A stretch of DNA of 38,096 nt from Clostridia bacterium. Lineage in GTDB: Bacteria; Bacillota; Clostridia; Christensenellales; Aristaeellaceae. The first letter of the stretch is position 1; every line of letters begins with the position of its first letter. Made by a program: the position numbers and the translations under genes. The notes under the pieces were generated by a model that saw nothing but the letters and a program-made list of their open reading frames with translations, was not told the DNA's origin and made no database searches. The stretch covers positions 1 to 38,096 of the forward strand of contig JAFVVG010000008.1 in the NCBI GenBank assembly GCA_017502305.1. Direction: 5' to 3'. Shown piece after piece: positions 7,356 to 14,444 of the stretch.

Positions 7356-9245
7356 ATGGAACAGAACGGACGATTTTTTCATAAACAGGGCCGCGTGCTG
7401 CTGCTGATGCTGCTGGATACGCTCATCACCATTGCCACGTTTGTTTTTGCCCTGCAGATATATTATGACATGCAGGCGCCGGAAGCCCACATCATTCACG
7501 TGTGGCGTTCGGCACCCATTCTGGTGCTGGCCACGGTGGGCGCGCTGTATGCCCTGGGGTTCTACAAGGGTATTCTGAAATACGCCGGCGTGGACATCCT
7601 GGTGCAGATCGGCGTAGGCTCCCTGGCGGGCACGGGCTTGACGTACCTCGTTTCGCTGCTGGTGTACACCGCTTACCGCGAGGCCAACATCTTCCTGATG
7701 CCCCGCTTTGTTTACCTGGTTCAGTGGCTGCTGATTGTGATCCTGCTTGCCGCCAGCCGCTTTGCCATCCGCTGCGCCCAACAGCCCGGGTTTTTCAAGT
7801 TCCTCCACGGAAAGAAGCAGAGCCGCCGGGTGCTGGTGGTGGGCGGAGGCTGGGGCGGCGCCCAGGTGATCCGGGACATCCAGGCCGGCCGCAATGGCGA
7901 TTGCGCCCCCGTGCTGGTGGTGGATGACGACGAGGAAAAGAAGAACACCAGCATTGGCCGTGTGCCGGTGGTCATGGGAACTGACCGCATCGGCGAATAT
8001 GTGAAGCGCTACGATATCGACGAGATTATCATTGCCATTGCCACCCCGAAATCCGATATCTCCCCCCTGCTGCGCTCCTGTGTGGAAACCGGCTGCCGCG
8101 TGCGCCGCTATACCGTGATGCAGGAGATGACCGGCAGCCAGGGCACCATCCGCGACGTGAACATTGCCGATCTTCTGGGCCGCGAGGAAAAGCACCTGGA
8201 TATGTCCGGCGTGGAGGCCGTGATGGCCGGGCGCCGGGTGCTGGTTACCGGCGGCGGCGGTTCCATCGGCTCGGAAATGTGCCGGCAGATCATGGGCTTT
8301 GTGCCCGAGAAGCTGGTGCTCTATGATATCAACGAGAATTATATGTACGACCTGTTCTTCGAACTGAAGAACAAATACGGCGAATTGGTCAAGAACACGG
8401 TGGAGCTCCGGGTGGGTTCCATCCGGGACCCCAAATCCCTGGACCGGGTGTTCAGCGAGTTCAAGCCGGAGATCGTCATCCACGCCGCTGCCCACAAGCA
8501 CGTGCCCCTCATGGAGGACAGCCCCGAGCAGGCGGTGCAGAACAACGTTTTTGGTACCTACAATGTGGCCCAGTGCGCCATGAAGCACGGCGTGAAGCGC
8601 TTTGTGATGATCTCCACCGACAAGGCTGTGAACCCCACCAACATTATGGGCGCCTTCAAGCGCATGGCGGAGATCGTGATCGAGGCCCTGCAGAAGCGCA
8701 GCGATACCACCCAGTTCACTGCGGTGCGCTTTGGCAACGTGCTGGGCTCCAACGGCAGCGTGGTGCCCCTGTTTGAAAGGCAGATCCGCTCCGGCGGCCC
8801 CGTGACCCTGACCCACCCGGAGATCATCCGCTACTTTATGACCATCCCCGAGGCCGCCAGCCTGGTGCTGCAGGCCGCGTCCATCGCCAAGGGCGGCGAG
8901 CTCTTCGTGCTGGACATGGGCGAGCCGGTGAAGATCCGCGAGATGGCGGAAAAAATGATCCAGCTTTATGCCGATCCCCTGGGCCCCAAGGTGGAGATCG
9001 CCTATACCGGCCTGCGCCCCGGCGAGAAGCTCTACGAAGAGCTGCTGCGGGACGAGGAAAACTCCACCGCCACCAGCAAGGACAAGATCTTCGTTGCCAA
9101 GCCGGAGCAGTTCGACTGGGCCTTTGTGGAGCATATGCTCTCCGAGCTGCAGCGCTGCCTGGATGAGGGCGGCGACATGCACCGGTGCATGCACGCTCTT
9201 CTGCCCTCCTACAAGACTCCGGAGGAGGTCAACGGGAAGCATTGA
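7356..9245 (+). CDS. CapD/FlaA1/WbpM-type nucleotide-sugar 4,6-dehydratase, membrane-bound
   Basis: 629 residues. About four N-terminal membrane helices (first about 12-35) are followed by a first Rossmann domain (VLVVGGGWGGAQ near 159) and a catalytic SDR domain beginning VLVTGGGGSIGSE near 295. The active-site segment ISTDKAVNPTNIMGAFKRMAE (near 416) has Met in place of the usual YxxxK tyrosine, as in WbpM/PglF-class enzymes; HAAAHKHVPLMEDSPEQAV and GLRPGEKLYEE are also family signatures. Expected to act on UDP-GlcNAc-type substrates in making 4-keto-6-deoxy sugars for surface glycans. Start ATG 7356 follows gaggag. The downstream vanZ start overlaps its stop codon. It lies outside the rml operon. 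Confidence 0.9.
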   Translation: MEQNGRFFHKQGRVLLLMLLDTLITIATFVFALQIYYDMQAPEAHIIHVWRSAPILVLATVGALYALGFYKGILKYAGVDILVQIGVGSLAGTGLTYLVSLLVYTAYREANIFLMPRFVYLVQWLLIVILLAASRFAIRCAQQPGFFKFLHGKKQSRRVLVVGGGWGGAQVIRDIQAGRNGDCAPVLVVDDDEEKKNTSIGRVPVVMGTDRIGEYVKRYDIDEIIIAIATPKSDISPLLRSCVETGCRVRRYTVMQEMTGSQGTIRDVNIADLLGREEKHLDMSGVEAVMAGRRVLVTGGGGSIGSEMCRQIMGFVPEKLVLYDINENYMYDLFFELKNKYGELVKNTVELRVGSIRDPKSLDRVFSEFKPEIVIHAAAHKHVPLMEDSPEQAVQNNVFGTYNVAQCAMKHGVKRFVMISTDKAVNPTNIMGAFKRMAEIVIEALQKRSDTTQFTAVRFGNVLGSNGSVVPLFERQIRSGGPVTLTHPEIIRYFMTIPEAASLVLQAASIAKGGELFVLDMGEPVKIREMAEKMIQLYADPLGPKVEIAYTGLRPGEKLYEELLRDEENSTATSKDKIFVAKPEQFDWAFVEHMLSELQRCLDEGGDMHRCMHALLPSYKTPEEVNGKH

Positions 9246-9763
9246 GCATTGAAAAGCATTGGTCGGCACGGGCCGGACGAATTTACAAAACGCTGCTTTT
9301 CCTGGGGCTGATCCTGGTGGCGGCGGCCATCTTCGGCTTTTCATCCCAGAACAGGGATGATTCCATCAGCATCAGCACCCGGCTGGCCCGGGTGGTGATT
9401 GAGGTGGTGGATCCCGAGTTTCGCTACAGACCGGCCCAGGAACAGGAAAACGTGATCCGCTTTGCTGACAAGCTGGTGCGGAAGTTCGCCCACTTCCTGG
9501 AATACGCGGCCCTGGGCTTCTTCATCCGGCTGCTGGTGGGGTGCTTCCGGCTGCGGCCGCCCACGCGGCTTTCGTGGCTGCTGGGCACGCTTTACGCCTG
9601 TACGGACGAAATACACCAGCTATTCACCCCGCAGCGCACCGCCCAGTGGCAGGATGTGCTGCTGGACAGTGCCGGCGTGCTGGCGGGCATCACCGTGGCC
9701 TATGCGCTGCTGGTGATGGGGAGCCGCTGGCGGGAGAAAAAAGCAAAAGAAAAAACGGACTGA
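9242..9763 (+). CDS. VanZ family membrane protein
   Basis: About 173 residues. Membrane segments alternate with the VanZ signatures RKFAHFLEYAALGFF and TDEIHQLFTPQRTAQWQDVLLDSAG. VanZ domains occur in small Bacillota membrane proteins; only the Enterococcus protein has a known link to low-level teicoplanin resistance, so no resistance is implied here. The start is uncertain. TTG 9242 overlaps the previous stop codon (TGA 9243-9245) and has ggaggagg about 13 nt upstream; a GTG at 9185 would lengthen it by 19 residues into the upstream gene. The C-terminus is very basic (REKKAKEK), and the stop codon lies inside the terminator stem. Confidence 0.85.
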   Translation: MSIEKHWSARAGRIYKTLLFLGLILVAAAIFGFSSQNRDDSISISTRLARVVIEVVDPEFRYRPAQEQENVIRFADKLVRKFAHFLEYAALGFFIRLLVGCFRLRPPTRLSWLLGTLYACTDEIHQLFTPQRTAQWQDVLLDSAGVLAGITVAYALLVMGSRWREKKAKEKTD

Positions 9764-9784
9764 TGAGATCATCAGTCCGTTTTA
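9750..9784. terminator. Bidirectional terminator between vanZ and rubrerythrin genes
   Basis: Perfect 14-bp stem (9752-9765 with 9770-9783), 4-nt loop. A run on the left arm and T run on the right arm serve both convergent genes. The vanZ stop TGA (9761-9763) is within the left arm. Confidence 0.9.
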
Positions 9785-9795
9785 TGATGCATCGA

Positions 9796-10338
9796 TTAAT
9801 AGTTGATGGCGCGGATCATGAAGTAGCTCTGGGGATGGGCGCACACGGGGCAGACCTCGGGGGCCTTCTTGCCGATGTGCAGGTGGCCGCAGTTGGAGCA
9901 TTCCCAGATCATGTCGCCGTCGCGGGAGAAGACCAGGCCGCCCTCCACATTGGCCAGCAGCTTGCGGTAGCGCTCCTCGTGGGTCTTTTCAATGGCAGCC
10001 ACCATCTCGAACTTCTCGGCGATGTCCTCGAAGCCTTCCTCGCGGGCTTCACGGGCCATACGGGCGTACATGTCGGTCCATTCGCCGTTCTCGCCCTCGG
10101 CGGCGGCCAGCAGGTTTTCGGCGGTACCCTTGATGGAGCCGCCCTCCAGGAGCTTGAACCAGATCTTGGCGTGTTCCTTTTCGTTGTTGGCGGTATCCTC
10201 AAACAGCTGGGCGATCTGCACATAGCCGTCCTTCTTGGCCTTGGAGGCAAAGTAGGTATACTTGTTGCGGGCCATGGATTCGCCGGCGAAGGCTTCCAGC
10301 AGGTTCTGTTCGGTCTTGGTGCCCTTCAGGTTCTTCAT
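9796..10338 (-). CDS. rbr: Rubrerythrin
   Basis: 180 residues, the only minus-strand gene. A di-iron four-helix domain (Glu20 in AFAGES, Glu53 and His56 in NEKEH, later EKTHEERY) is followed by a rubredoxin-like domain with Cys147/Cys150 (CSNC) and Cys163/Cys166 (CPVC). Rubrerythrins reduce hydrogen peroxide in the cytoplasm of anaerobes with electrons from rubredoxin or NAD(P)H reductases. The start at 10338 has ggagg 9 nt upstream; seven codons further up is an alternative without such a site. It points away from apbE, with divergent promoters between them. Confidence 0.96.
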   Translation of the reverse strand: MKNLKGTKTEQNLLEAFAGESMARNKYTYFASKAKKDGYVQIAQLFEDTANNEKEHAKIWFKLLEGGSIKGTAENLLAAAEGENGEWTDMYARMAREAREEGFEDIAEKFEMVAAIEKTHEERYRKLLANVEGGLVFSRDGDMIWECSNCGHLHIGKKAPEVCPVCAHPQSYFMIRAINY

Positions 10339-10381
10339 ATTGGTAATCCTCCTATACATGTTTCGGTTGGTTGTTGTCTAT

Positions 10382-10387
10382 ATTATA
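10382..10387 (-). promoter_or_regulatory. -10 element for rubrerythrin (minus strand)
   Basis: TATAAT read on the minus strand (ATTATA on +), about 44 bp upstream of the start codon. No convincing -35 box at 16-18 nt, so only the -10 is claimed. Confidence 0.45.
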
Positions 10388-10471
10388 CACCATCTTGCAA
10401 AAAATGAAACAGCAAAGTCTGAAAATTTATTTACAAACCCGTCTGGTTTTTGTTTCCCGGGGGTTTATCGG

Positions 10472-10501
10472 TTGACATGGATTTTCGGTGCGTGGTATAA
10501 T
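10472..10501 (+). promoter_or_regulatory. Promoter for apbE
   Basis: TTGACA (10472-10477), 18-nt spacer, TATAAT (10496-10501). The sequence gtataattcat recurs 26 bp downstream (10495-10505 and 10521-10531), giving a second TATAAT at 10522-10527. Confidence 0.75.
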
Positions 10502-10556
10502 TCATCATGTATCCGTATGGGTATAATTCATGATTATTTGGATGGAACAAACCCTC

Positions 10557-11600
10557 ATGAGCAAACGATTCCCATCCTGTATACGCCTTATAGCCATGCT
10601 GCTGGCGGTGCTGGTGCTGGGCGGGTGCGCCCCGCAGCCGGCGCCGGCACCGGAGCCCACCGCTGTTCCGGCGAAGCGCAGCGGCGTAGGATTTTACTTC
10701 GATACGGTGGTTACCGCCACCCTTTACGGCGCGCCGGAGGGCACGCTGGAGGAGATCTGGGCGGAGTGCGACCGGTATGAAAAACTGCTGAGCAAGACCA
10801 TTCCCGGCAGCGACGTAGACCGGATCAACAAGTCCGCCGGCACGCCTGTGACGGTGGATCCCGAAACATGGGAGATCCTCCGCCGGGCCAGGGAGATCAG
10901 CGCCATGACCGGCGGTGCCTTTGCCGTGACCATTGCGCCCCTGACCGCTATGTGGGATTTCACCGGCGGCACCCAGCGCATGCCCACCGATGAGCAGCGC
11001 CTGGCTGCCCTGCCCCTGGTGGACGACAGCGCCATCATCCTGGGGGAAAACAACACCGTGACCCTGCCGGCAGGCATGGAGATCGACCTGGGCGGCATCG
11101 CCAAGGGGTATATTGCCGATAAGGTGGCGGAGATGCTGATGGGTAAGGCCAGCGGCGTGATCCTCAGCCTGGGCGGCAATGTGTATGTTCTGGGTCGCAA
11201 GCCCGACGGTACCACCTATAACGTAGGCATCCAGGATCCGGACGGCGGTTCCGGCTCGGTGCTGGCGGTGGTGAATACCACGGACCGTTCGGTGGTCACC
11301 AGCGGCATCTACGAGCGGAAGTTTGAAAAGGACGGGGTGACCTATCACCACATCCTTGATCCTGTGGACGGCCTGCCCTCCCGCAGCGATCTGGCCAGCG
11401 CCAGCATCGTGGCGGCAAGCTCCATGGATGCCGATGCCCTGGCCACCGCCTGCATCGTGATGGGCAGCGAAAAGGCCCTGCAGTTCATGCGGGACAAGGG
11501 CATCGAGGGTGTGCTTATCACCCGGGACCGACAGGTTTTCAAACATCAGACAAGCGATACATTCCAGCTGAATATGCTGGCGGACATTCCCGTACAATAA
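10557..11600 (+). CDS. apbE: ApbE FAD:protein FMN transferase, lipoprotein
   Basis: 347 residues. Transfers FMN from FAD onto a Thr of target proteins outside the membrane. The signal peptide ends in lipobox LVLGGC with Cys24 as the lipidation site, so it is anchored on the outer face of the membrane. Family motifs: FDTVVTATLYG, GGAFAVTIAPLTAMWDF, IDLGGIAKGYIADK, SLGGNVYVLG, HHILDPVDGLP, and the Mg-binding DADALATACIVMG. I chose ATG 10557, which starts a normal signal peptide; in-frame ATGs at 10530 and 10542 are possible. The next gene, 21 bp downstream, encodes a protein with seven likely flavin attachment motifs and is the obvious substrate. Confidence 0.95.
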   Translation: MSKRFPSCIRLIAMLLAVLVLGGCAPQPAPAPEPTAVPAKRSGVGFYFDTVVTATLYGAPEGTLEEIWAECDRYEKLLSKTIPGSDVDRINKSAGTPVTVDPETWEILRRAREISAMTGGAFAVTIAPLTAMWDFTGGTQRMPTDEQRLAALPLVDDSAIILGENNTVTLPAGMEIDLGGIAKGYIADKVAEMLMGKASGVILSLGGNVYVLGRKPDGTTYNVGIQDPDGGSGSVLAVVNTTDRSVVTSGIYERKFEKDGVTYHHILDPVDGLPSRSDLASASIVAASSMDADALATACIVMGSEKALQFMRDKGIEGVLITRDRQVFKHQTSDTFQLNMLADIPVQ

Positions 11601-11621
11601 CGCTTTAGGAGGCAAACACTC

Positions 11622-14213
11622 ATGGAAAACAATGCGCCCCAGAAAAAGCAGCTCCCCGCGTTCCTGATCCTCACCATCATTTCGGTGGTGGCTGCCTGCG
11701 TGCTGGCCCTGACCAACATGATCACCGCCGGCCCCATTGCCGAGCATGCCATGGCTGCCCTGAAGGACGCCTTCAATGCCGTCATGCCTGCCGAAACCTA
11801 TGAGGAAATGACGCTTCCCGCCGACAGCGAGGTTTCCAGCCTCTATGCCGCCAAGAACGGCGGCGAGGTCATCGGCTACTGCGTTACCGCTGCCAGCAAC
11901 GGCTACGGCGGCCCCGTGGCTGTGACCCTGGGCGTGGACCTGGAGGGCGTTGTGACCGGCTGCTCCGTGGGCGATACCAGCTTTGCTGAGACTGCCGGCT
12001 TCGGCATGCGTGCCAAGGAAGCCTCCTTCCAGGAGCAGTTCCCCGGCATCAGCGCCATCGACGGCGGCTCCTTCGAGGCTCTGTCCGGCGCCACCGTGAC
12101 CAGCGAGGCCGTGCGCGCTTCCGTCAACAAGGGCCTGAAGTGTGTGGCTGAGGTGGCCCTGGGCAAGACGCAGAATACCCAGGTGACCTTCGGCGCTCCC
12201 GCTGCCAAGGAAGAAAAGCCCGCCCAGGCGCCCTCCGGCGACGTGCTGACCGCTGCAGCCCCTGGCTTCAATGGCGCTGACGTGGGCGTGTCCGTGACCC
12301 TGAATGGGGACGGCACCATTGCCACCCTGACCCTTGACCTGAGCCAGCAGCTGCCCCCTGTGTGCGATCTGTGCAACAGCGAAGCGTTCCTGGGCCAGTT
12401 CATCGGCAAGAAGGGCCCCTTCGAGGGCGTTGATATTGTCACCGGCGCCACCTATACCTCCGAGGGCATTATCAATGCGGTGAACAGCCTTTTCGCGGCG
12501 GATGCTTTCGCTTCTGCCGAGACCCGTACCGCCGCTGCCCCTGGCTTCAATGGCGCTGATGTGGGCGTGACCGCCGTGCTGAACGCGGACGGCACCATTG
12601 CCGAGCTGGCCTTCGACCTGAGTCAGCAGCTGCCTCCGGTGTGCGATCTGTGCGACACCGAGGCGTTCAAGGCGAATTTCGTCGGCAAGAAGGGTCCCTT
12701 CGAGGGCGTGGACGTTGTGACCGGCGCGACCTTCACCTCGGAGGGCATCATTGCCGCGCTGAACAAGATCTATGCTGAGGAACAGCCCGCTGCCGAGGCT
12801 CCCGCTACCGTGATCGCCGAGGGCGAGAACGCCACCCTGGCCGTGAAGGCCGATGGCGCCGCCATCGTGACCCCCAACGAGGGCTTCACGGGCGAAGTGG
12901 ACGTGAAGGTTTCCGTGGAAGACGGCAAGGTTACCGCCGGCGAGTTTGTGGCTCCCGTGGCCGCCGAACCCGCTCCCGTTGACAACATCATTGGCGTGGC
13001 CCAGGGCTACCAGAGCGAAGTGAATGTGGGCATCACCCTGGCTGAGGATGGCAGCATTGCCTCCTTGTCCATCGGTTCTGCCGACGAGACCCCCGGCTTC
13101 GGCACCCGCTGCGCCGAGAATGAGGCCTTCATCAACCAGTTCATCGGCAAGAAGGCTCCTCTGGCCATTGGCGAAGGCATTGACGCCCTGTCCGGCGCCA
13201 CTGTGACTTCCACCGCCGTGGTGGAGGCCATCAACACCGCCCTGGCCGCGGCGCCTGCCGCCCCTGTGGACGCCACCTCCGCCGCTACCGATGCTGTGTC
13301 CGCCGCTACCGCAGCTGCGACTGAGGAAGTGAAGGAAGAGGACAAGGAAGAAGCCGCTGCCGAGCTGACCGCTGCCGCTCCTGGCTTTGCCGGCGCTGAC
13401 GTGGGCGTGACCGTGACCCTGGATGCCGAGGGTAATATTGCTACCCTGACCATCGACAACAGCCAGCAGGTGCCCCCGGTGTGCGACCTGGTGGATACCG
13501 ATGCTTTCAAGGGCCAGTTCATCGGCAAGAAGGGCCCCTTTGAGAACATTGATATTGTGACCGGCGCGACTTTCACCTCCGAGGGTGTGATCGCTGCTGT
13601 GAACAGCCTGTTCCCCGCTGAGGAAGTGAAGGAAGAGGCCAAGGAAGAAGCCGCTGCCGAGCTGACCGCTGCCGCTCCTGGCTTTGCCGGCGCAGACGTG
13701 GGCGTGACCGTGACGCTGAACGAGGATGGCACCATCGCTACCCTGACCATCGACAACAGCCAGCAGGTGCCCCCGGTGTGCGACCTGGTGGACACCGATG
13801 CTTTCAAGGGCCAGTTCATCGGCAAGAAGGGCCCCTTTGAGGGTGTGGACATTGTGACCGGCGCGACCTTCACCTCCGAGGGTGTGATCGCCGCTGTGAA
13901 CAGCCTGTTCCCTGCTGAGGAAGTGAAGGAAGAGGCCAAGGAAGAAGCCGCTGCCGAGCTGACCGCTGCCGCCCCTGGCTTTGCCGGCGCAGACGTGGGC
14001 GTGACCGTGACCCTGGATGCCGAGGGCAATATTGCTACTCTGACCATCGACAACAGCCAGCAGGTGCCCCCGGTGTGCGACCTGGTGGATACCGATGCCT
14101 TCAAGGGCCAGTTCATCGGCAAGAAGGGCCCCTTTGAGAACATTGATATTGTGACCGGTGCGACCTTCACCTCCGAGGGTGTGATCGAAGCCCTGAATTC
14201 CCTGTTCCAGTAA
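11622..14213 (+). CDS. Membrane-anchored multi-FMN-binding protein (seven S/T-G-A-T flavinylation motifs)
   Basis: 863 residues. A single N-terminal membrane helix (about 12-32) leads to an extracytoplasmic chain of FMN_bind-like units. The motif [S/T]GATxTS occurs at 155, 274, 367, 524, 647, 746 and 845; in RnfG/NqrC the Thr of SGAT carries covalent FMN, so the predicted acceptors are Thr158, 277, 370, 527, 650, 749 and 848. Units 1 and 4 look RnfG-like (ETAGFG / ETPGFG before SGATVTS). Units 2, 3, 5, 6 and 7 are a second type: TAAAPGF-GADVGV, then QQ-PPVCDL, then FIGKKGPFE, then TGATFTSEG. Acidic EVKEEAKEEAAAE linkers separate the last units. No Rnf or Nqr subunits are nearby. RBS aggagg; paired with apbE. 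Likely role: extracytoplasmic electron transfer, with unknown donor and acceptor. Confidence 0.88.
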   Translation: MENNAPQKKQLPAFLILTIISVVAACVLALTNMITAGPIAEHAMAALKDAFNAVMPAETYEEMTLPADSEVSSLYAAKNGGEVIGYCVTAASNGYGGPVAVTLGVDLEGVVTGCSVGDTSFAETAGFGMRAKEASFQEQFPGISAIDGGSFEALSGATVTSEAVRASVNKGLKCVAEVALGKTQNTQVTFGAPAAKEEKPAQAPSGDVLTAAAPGFNGADVGVSVTLNGDGTIATLTLDLSQQLPPVCDLCNSEAFLGQFIGKKGPFEGVDIVTGATYTSEGIINAVNSLFAADAFASAETRTAAAPGFNGADVGVTAVLNADGTIAELAFDLSQQLPPVCDLCDTEAFKANFVGKKGPFEGVDVVTGATFTSEGIIAALNKIYAEEQPAAEAPATVIAEGENATLAVKADGAAIVTPNEGFTGEVDVKVSVEDGKVTAGEFVAPVAAEPAPVDNIIGVAQGYQSEVNVGITLAEDGSIASLSIGSADETPGFGTRCAENEAFINQFIGKKAPLAIGEGIDALSGATVTSTAVVEAINTALAAAPAAPVDATSAATDAVSAATAAATEEVKEEDKEEAAAELTAAAPGFAGADVGVTVTLDAEGNIATLTIDNSQQVPPVCDLVDTDAFKGQFIGKKGPFENIDIVTGATFTSEGVIAAVNSLFPAEEVKEEAKEEAAAELTAAAPGFAGADVGVTVTLNEDGTIATLTIDNSQQVPPVCDLVDTDAFKGQFIGKKGPFEGVDIVTGATFTSEGVIAAVNSLFPAEEVKEEAKEEAAAELTAAAPGFAGADVGVTVTLDAEGNIATLTIDNSQQVPPVCDLVDTDAFKGQFIGKKGPFENIDIVTGATFTSEGVIEALNSLFQ
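13326..14210 (+). repeat. 297-bp tandem repeats within the multi-flavin gene
   Basis: Three head-to-tail units (13326-13622, 13623-13919, 13920-14210). Motif spacing is exactly 99 codons (647, 746, 845). Units 5 and 7 are nearly the same at DNA level; unit 6 differs by a few changes (NEDGT for DAEGN, EGV for ENI). The pattern indicates recent in-frame duplication. Confidence 0.9.
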
Positions 14214-14233
14214 AAATTACAAAAATGTTTTTC

Positions 14234-14275
14234 ACCCCGGAGCCTGGAAACACTGGCTCCGGGGTTCTGCTTTTG
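14234..14275 (+). terminator. Terminator after the multi-flavin gene
   Basis: Perfect 11-bp GC-rich stem (14234-14244 with 14255-14265), 10-nt loop, then a broken T-rich run (tctgctttt). Confidence 0.7.
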
Positions 14276-14355
14276 GCGAAATATAAGGGTTTGCGGCGGA
14301 TCTGAGTCGAAAAATGCCGCATATGTAAAAAAGACGGAATATGAACACGAAGTTC

Positions 14356-14384
14356 TTGACATTGTAATAATTCTGTAATAGAAT
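14356..14384 (+). promoter_or_regulatory. Promoter for the SH3-repeat protein
   Basis: TTGACA (14356-14361), 17-nt spacer, TAGAAT (14379-14384), in an A/T-rich stretch about 60 bp before the start codon. Confidence 0.8.
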
Positions 14385-14444
14385 GTATGTACCTGAATAG
14401 GTGAGGTCTATCCAGACCGTGAATGAGACTGAGGTGAACCATAG

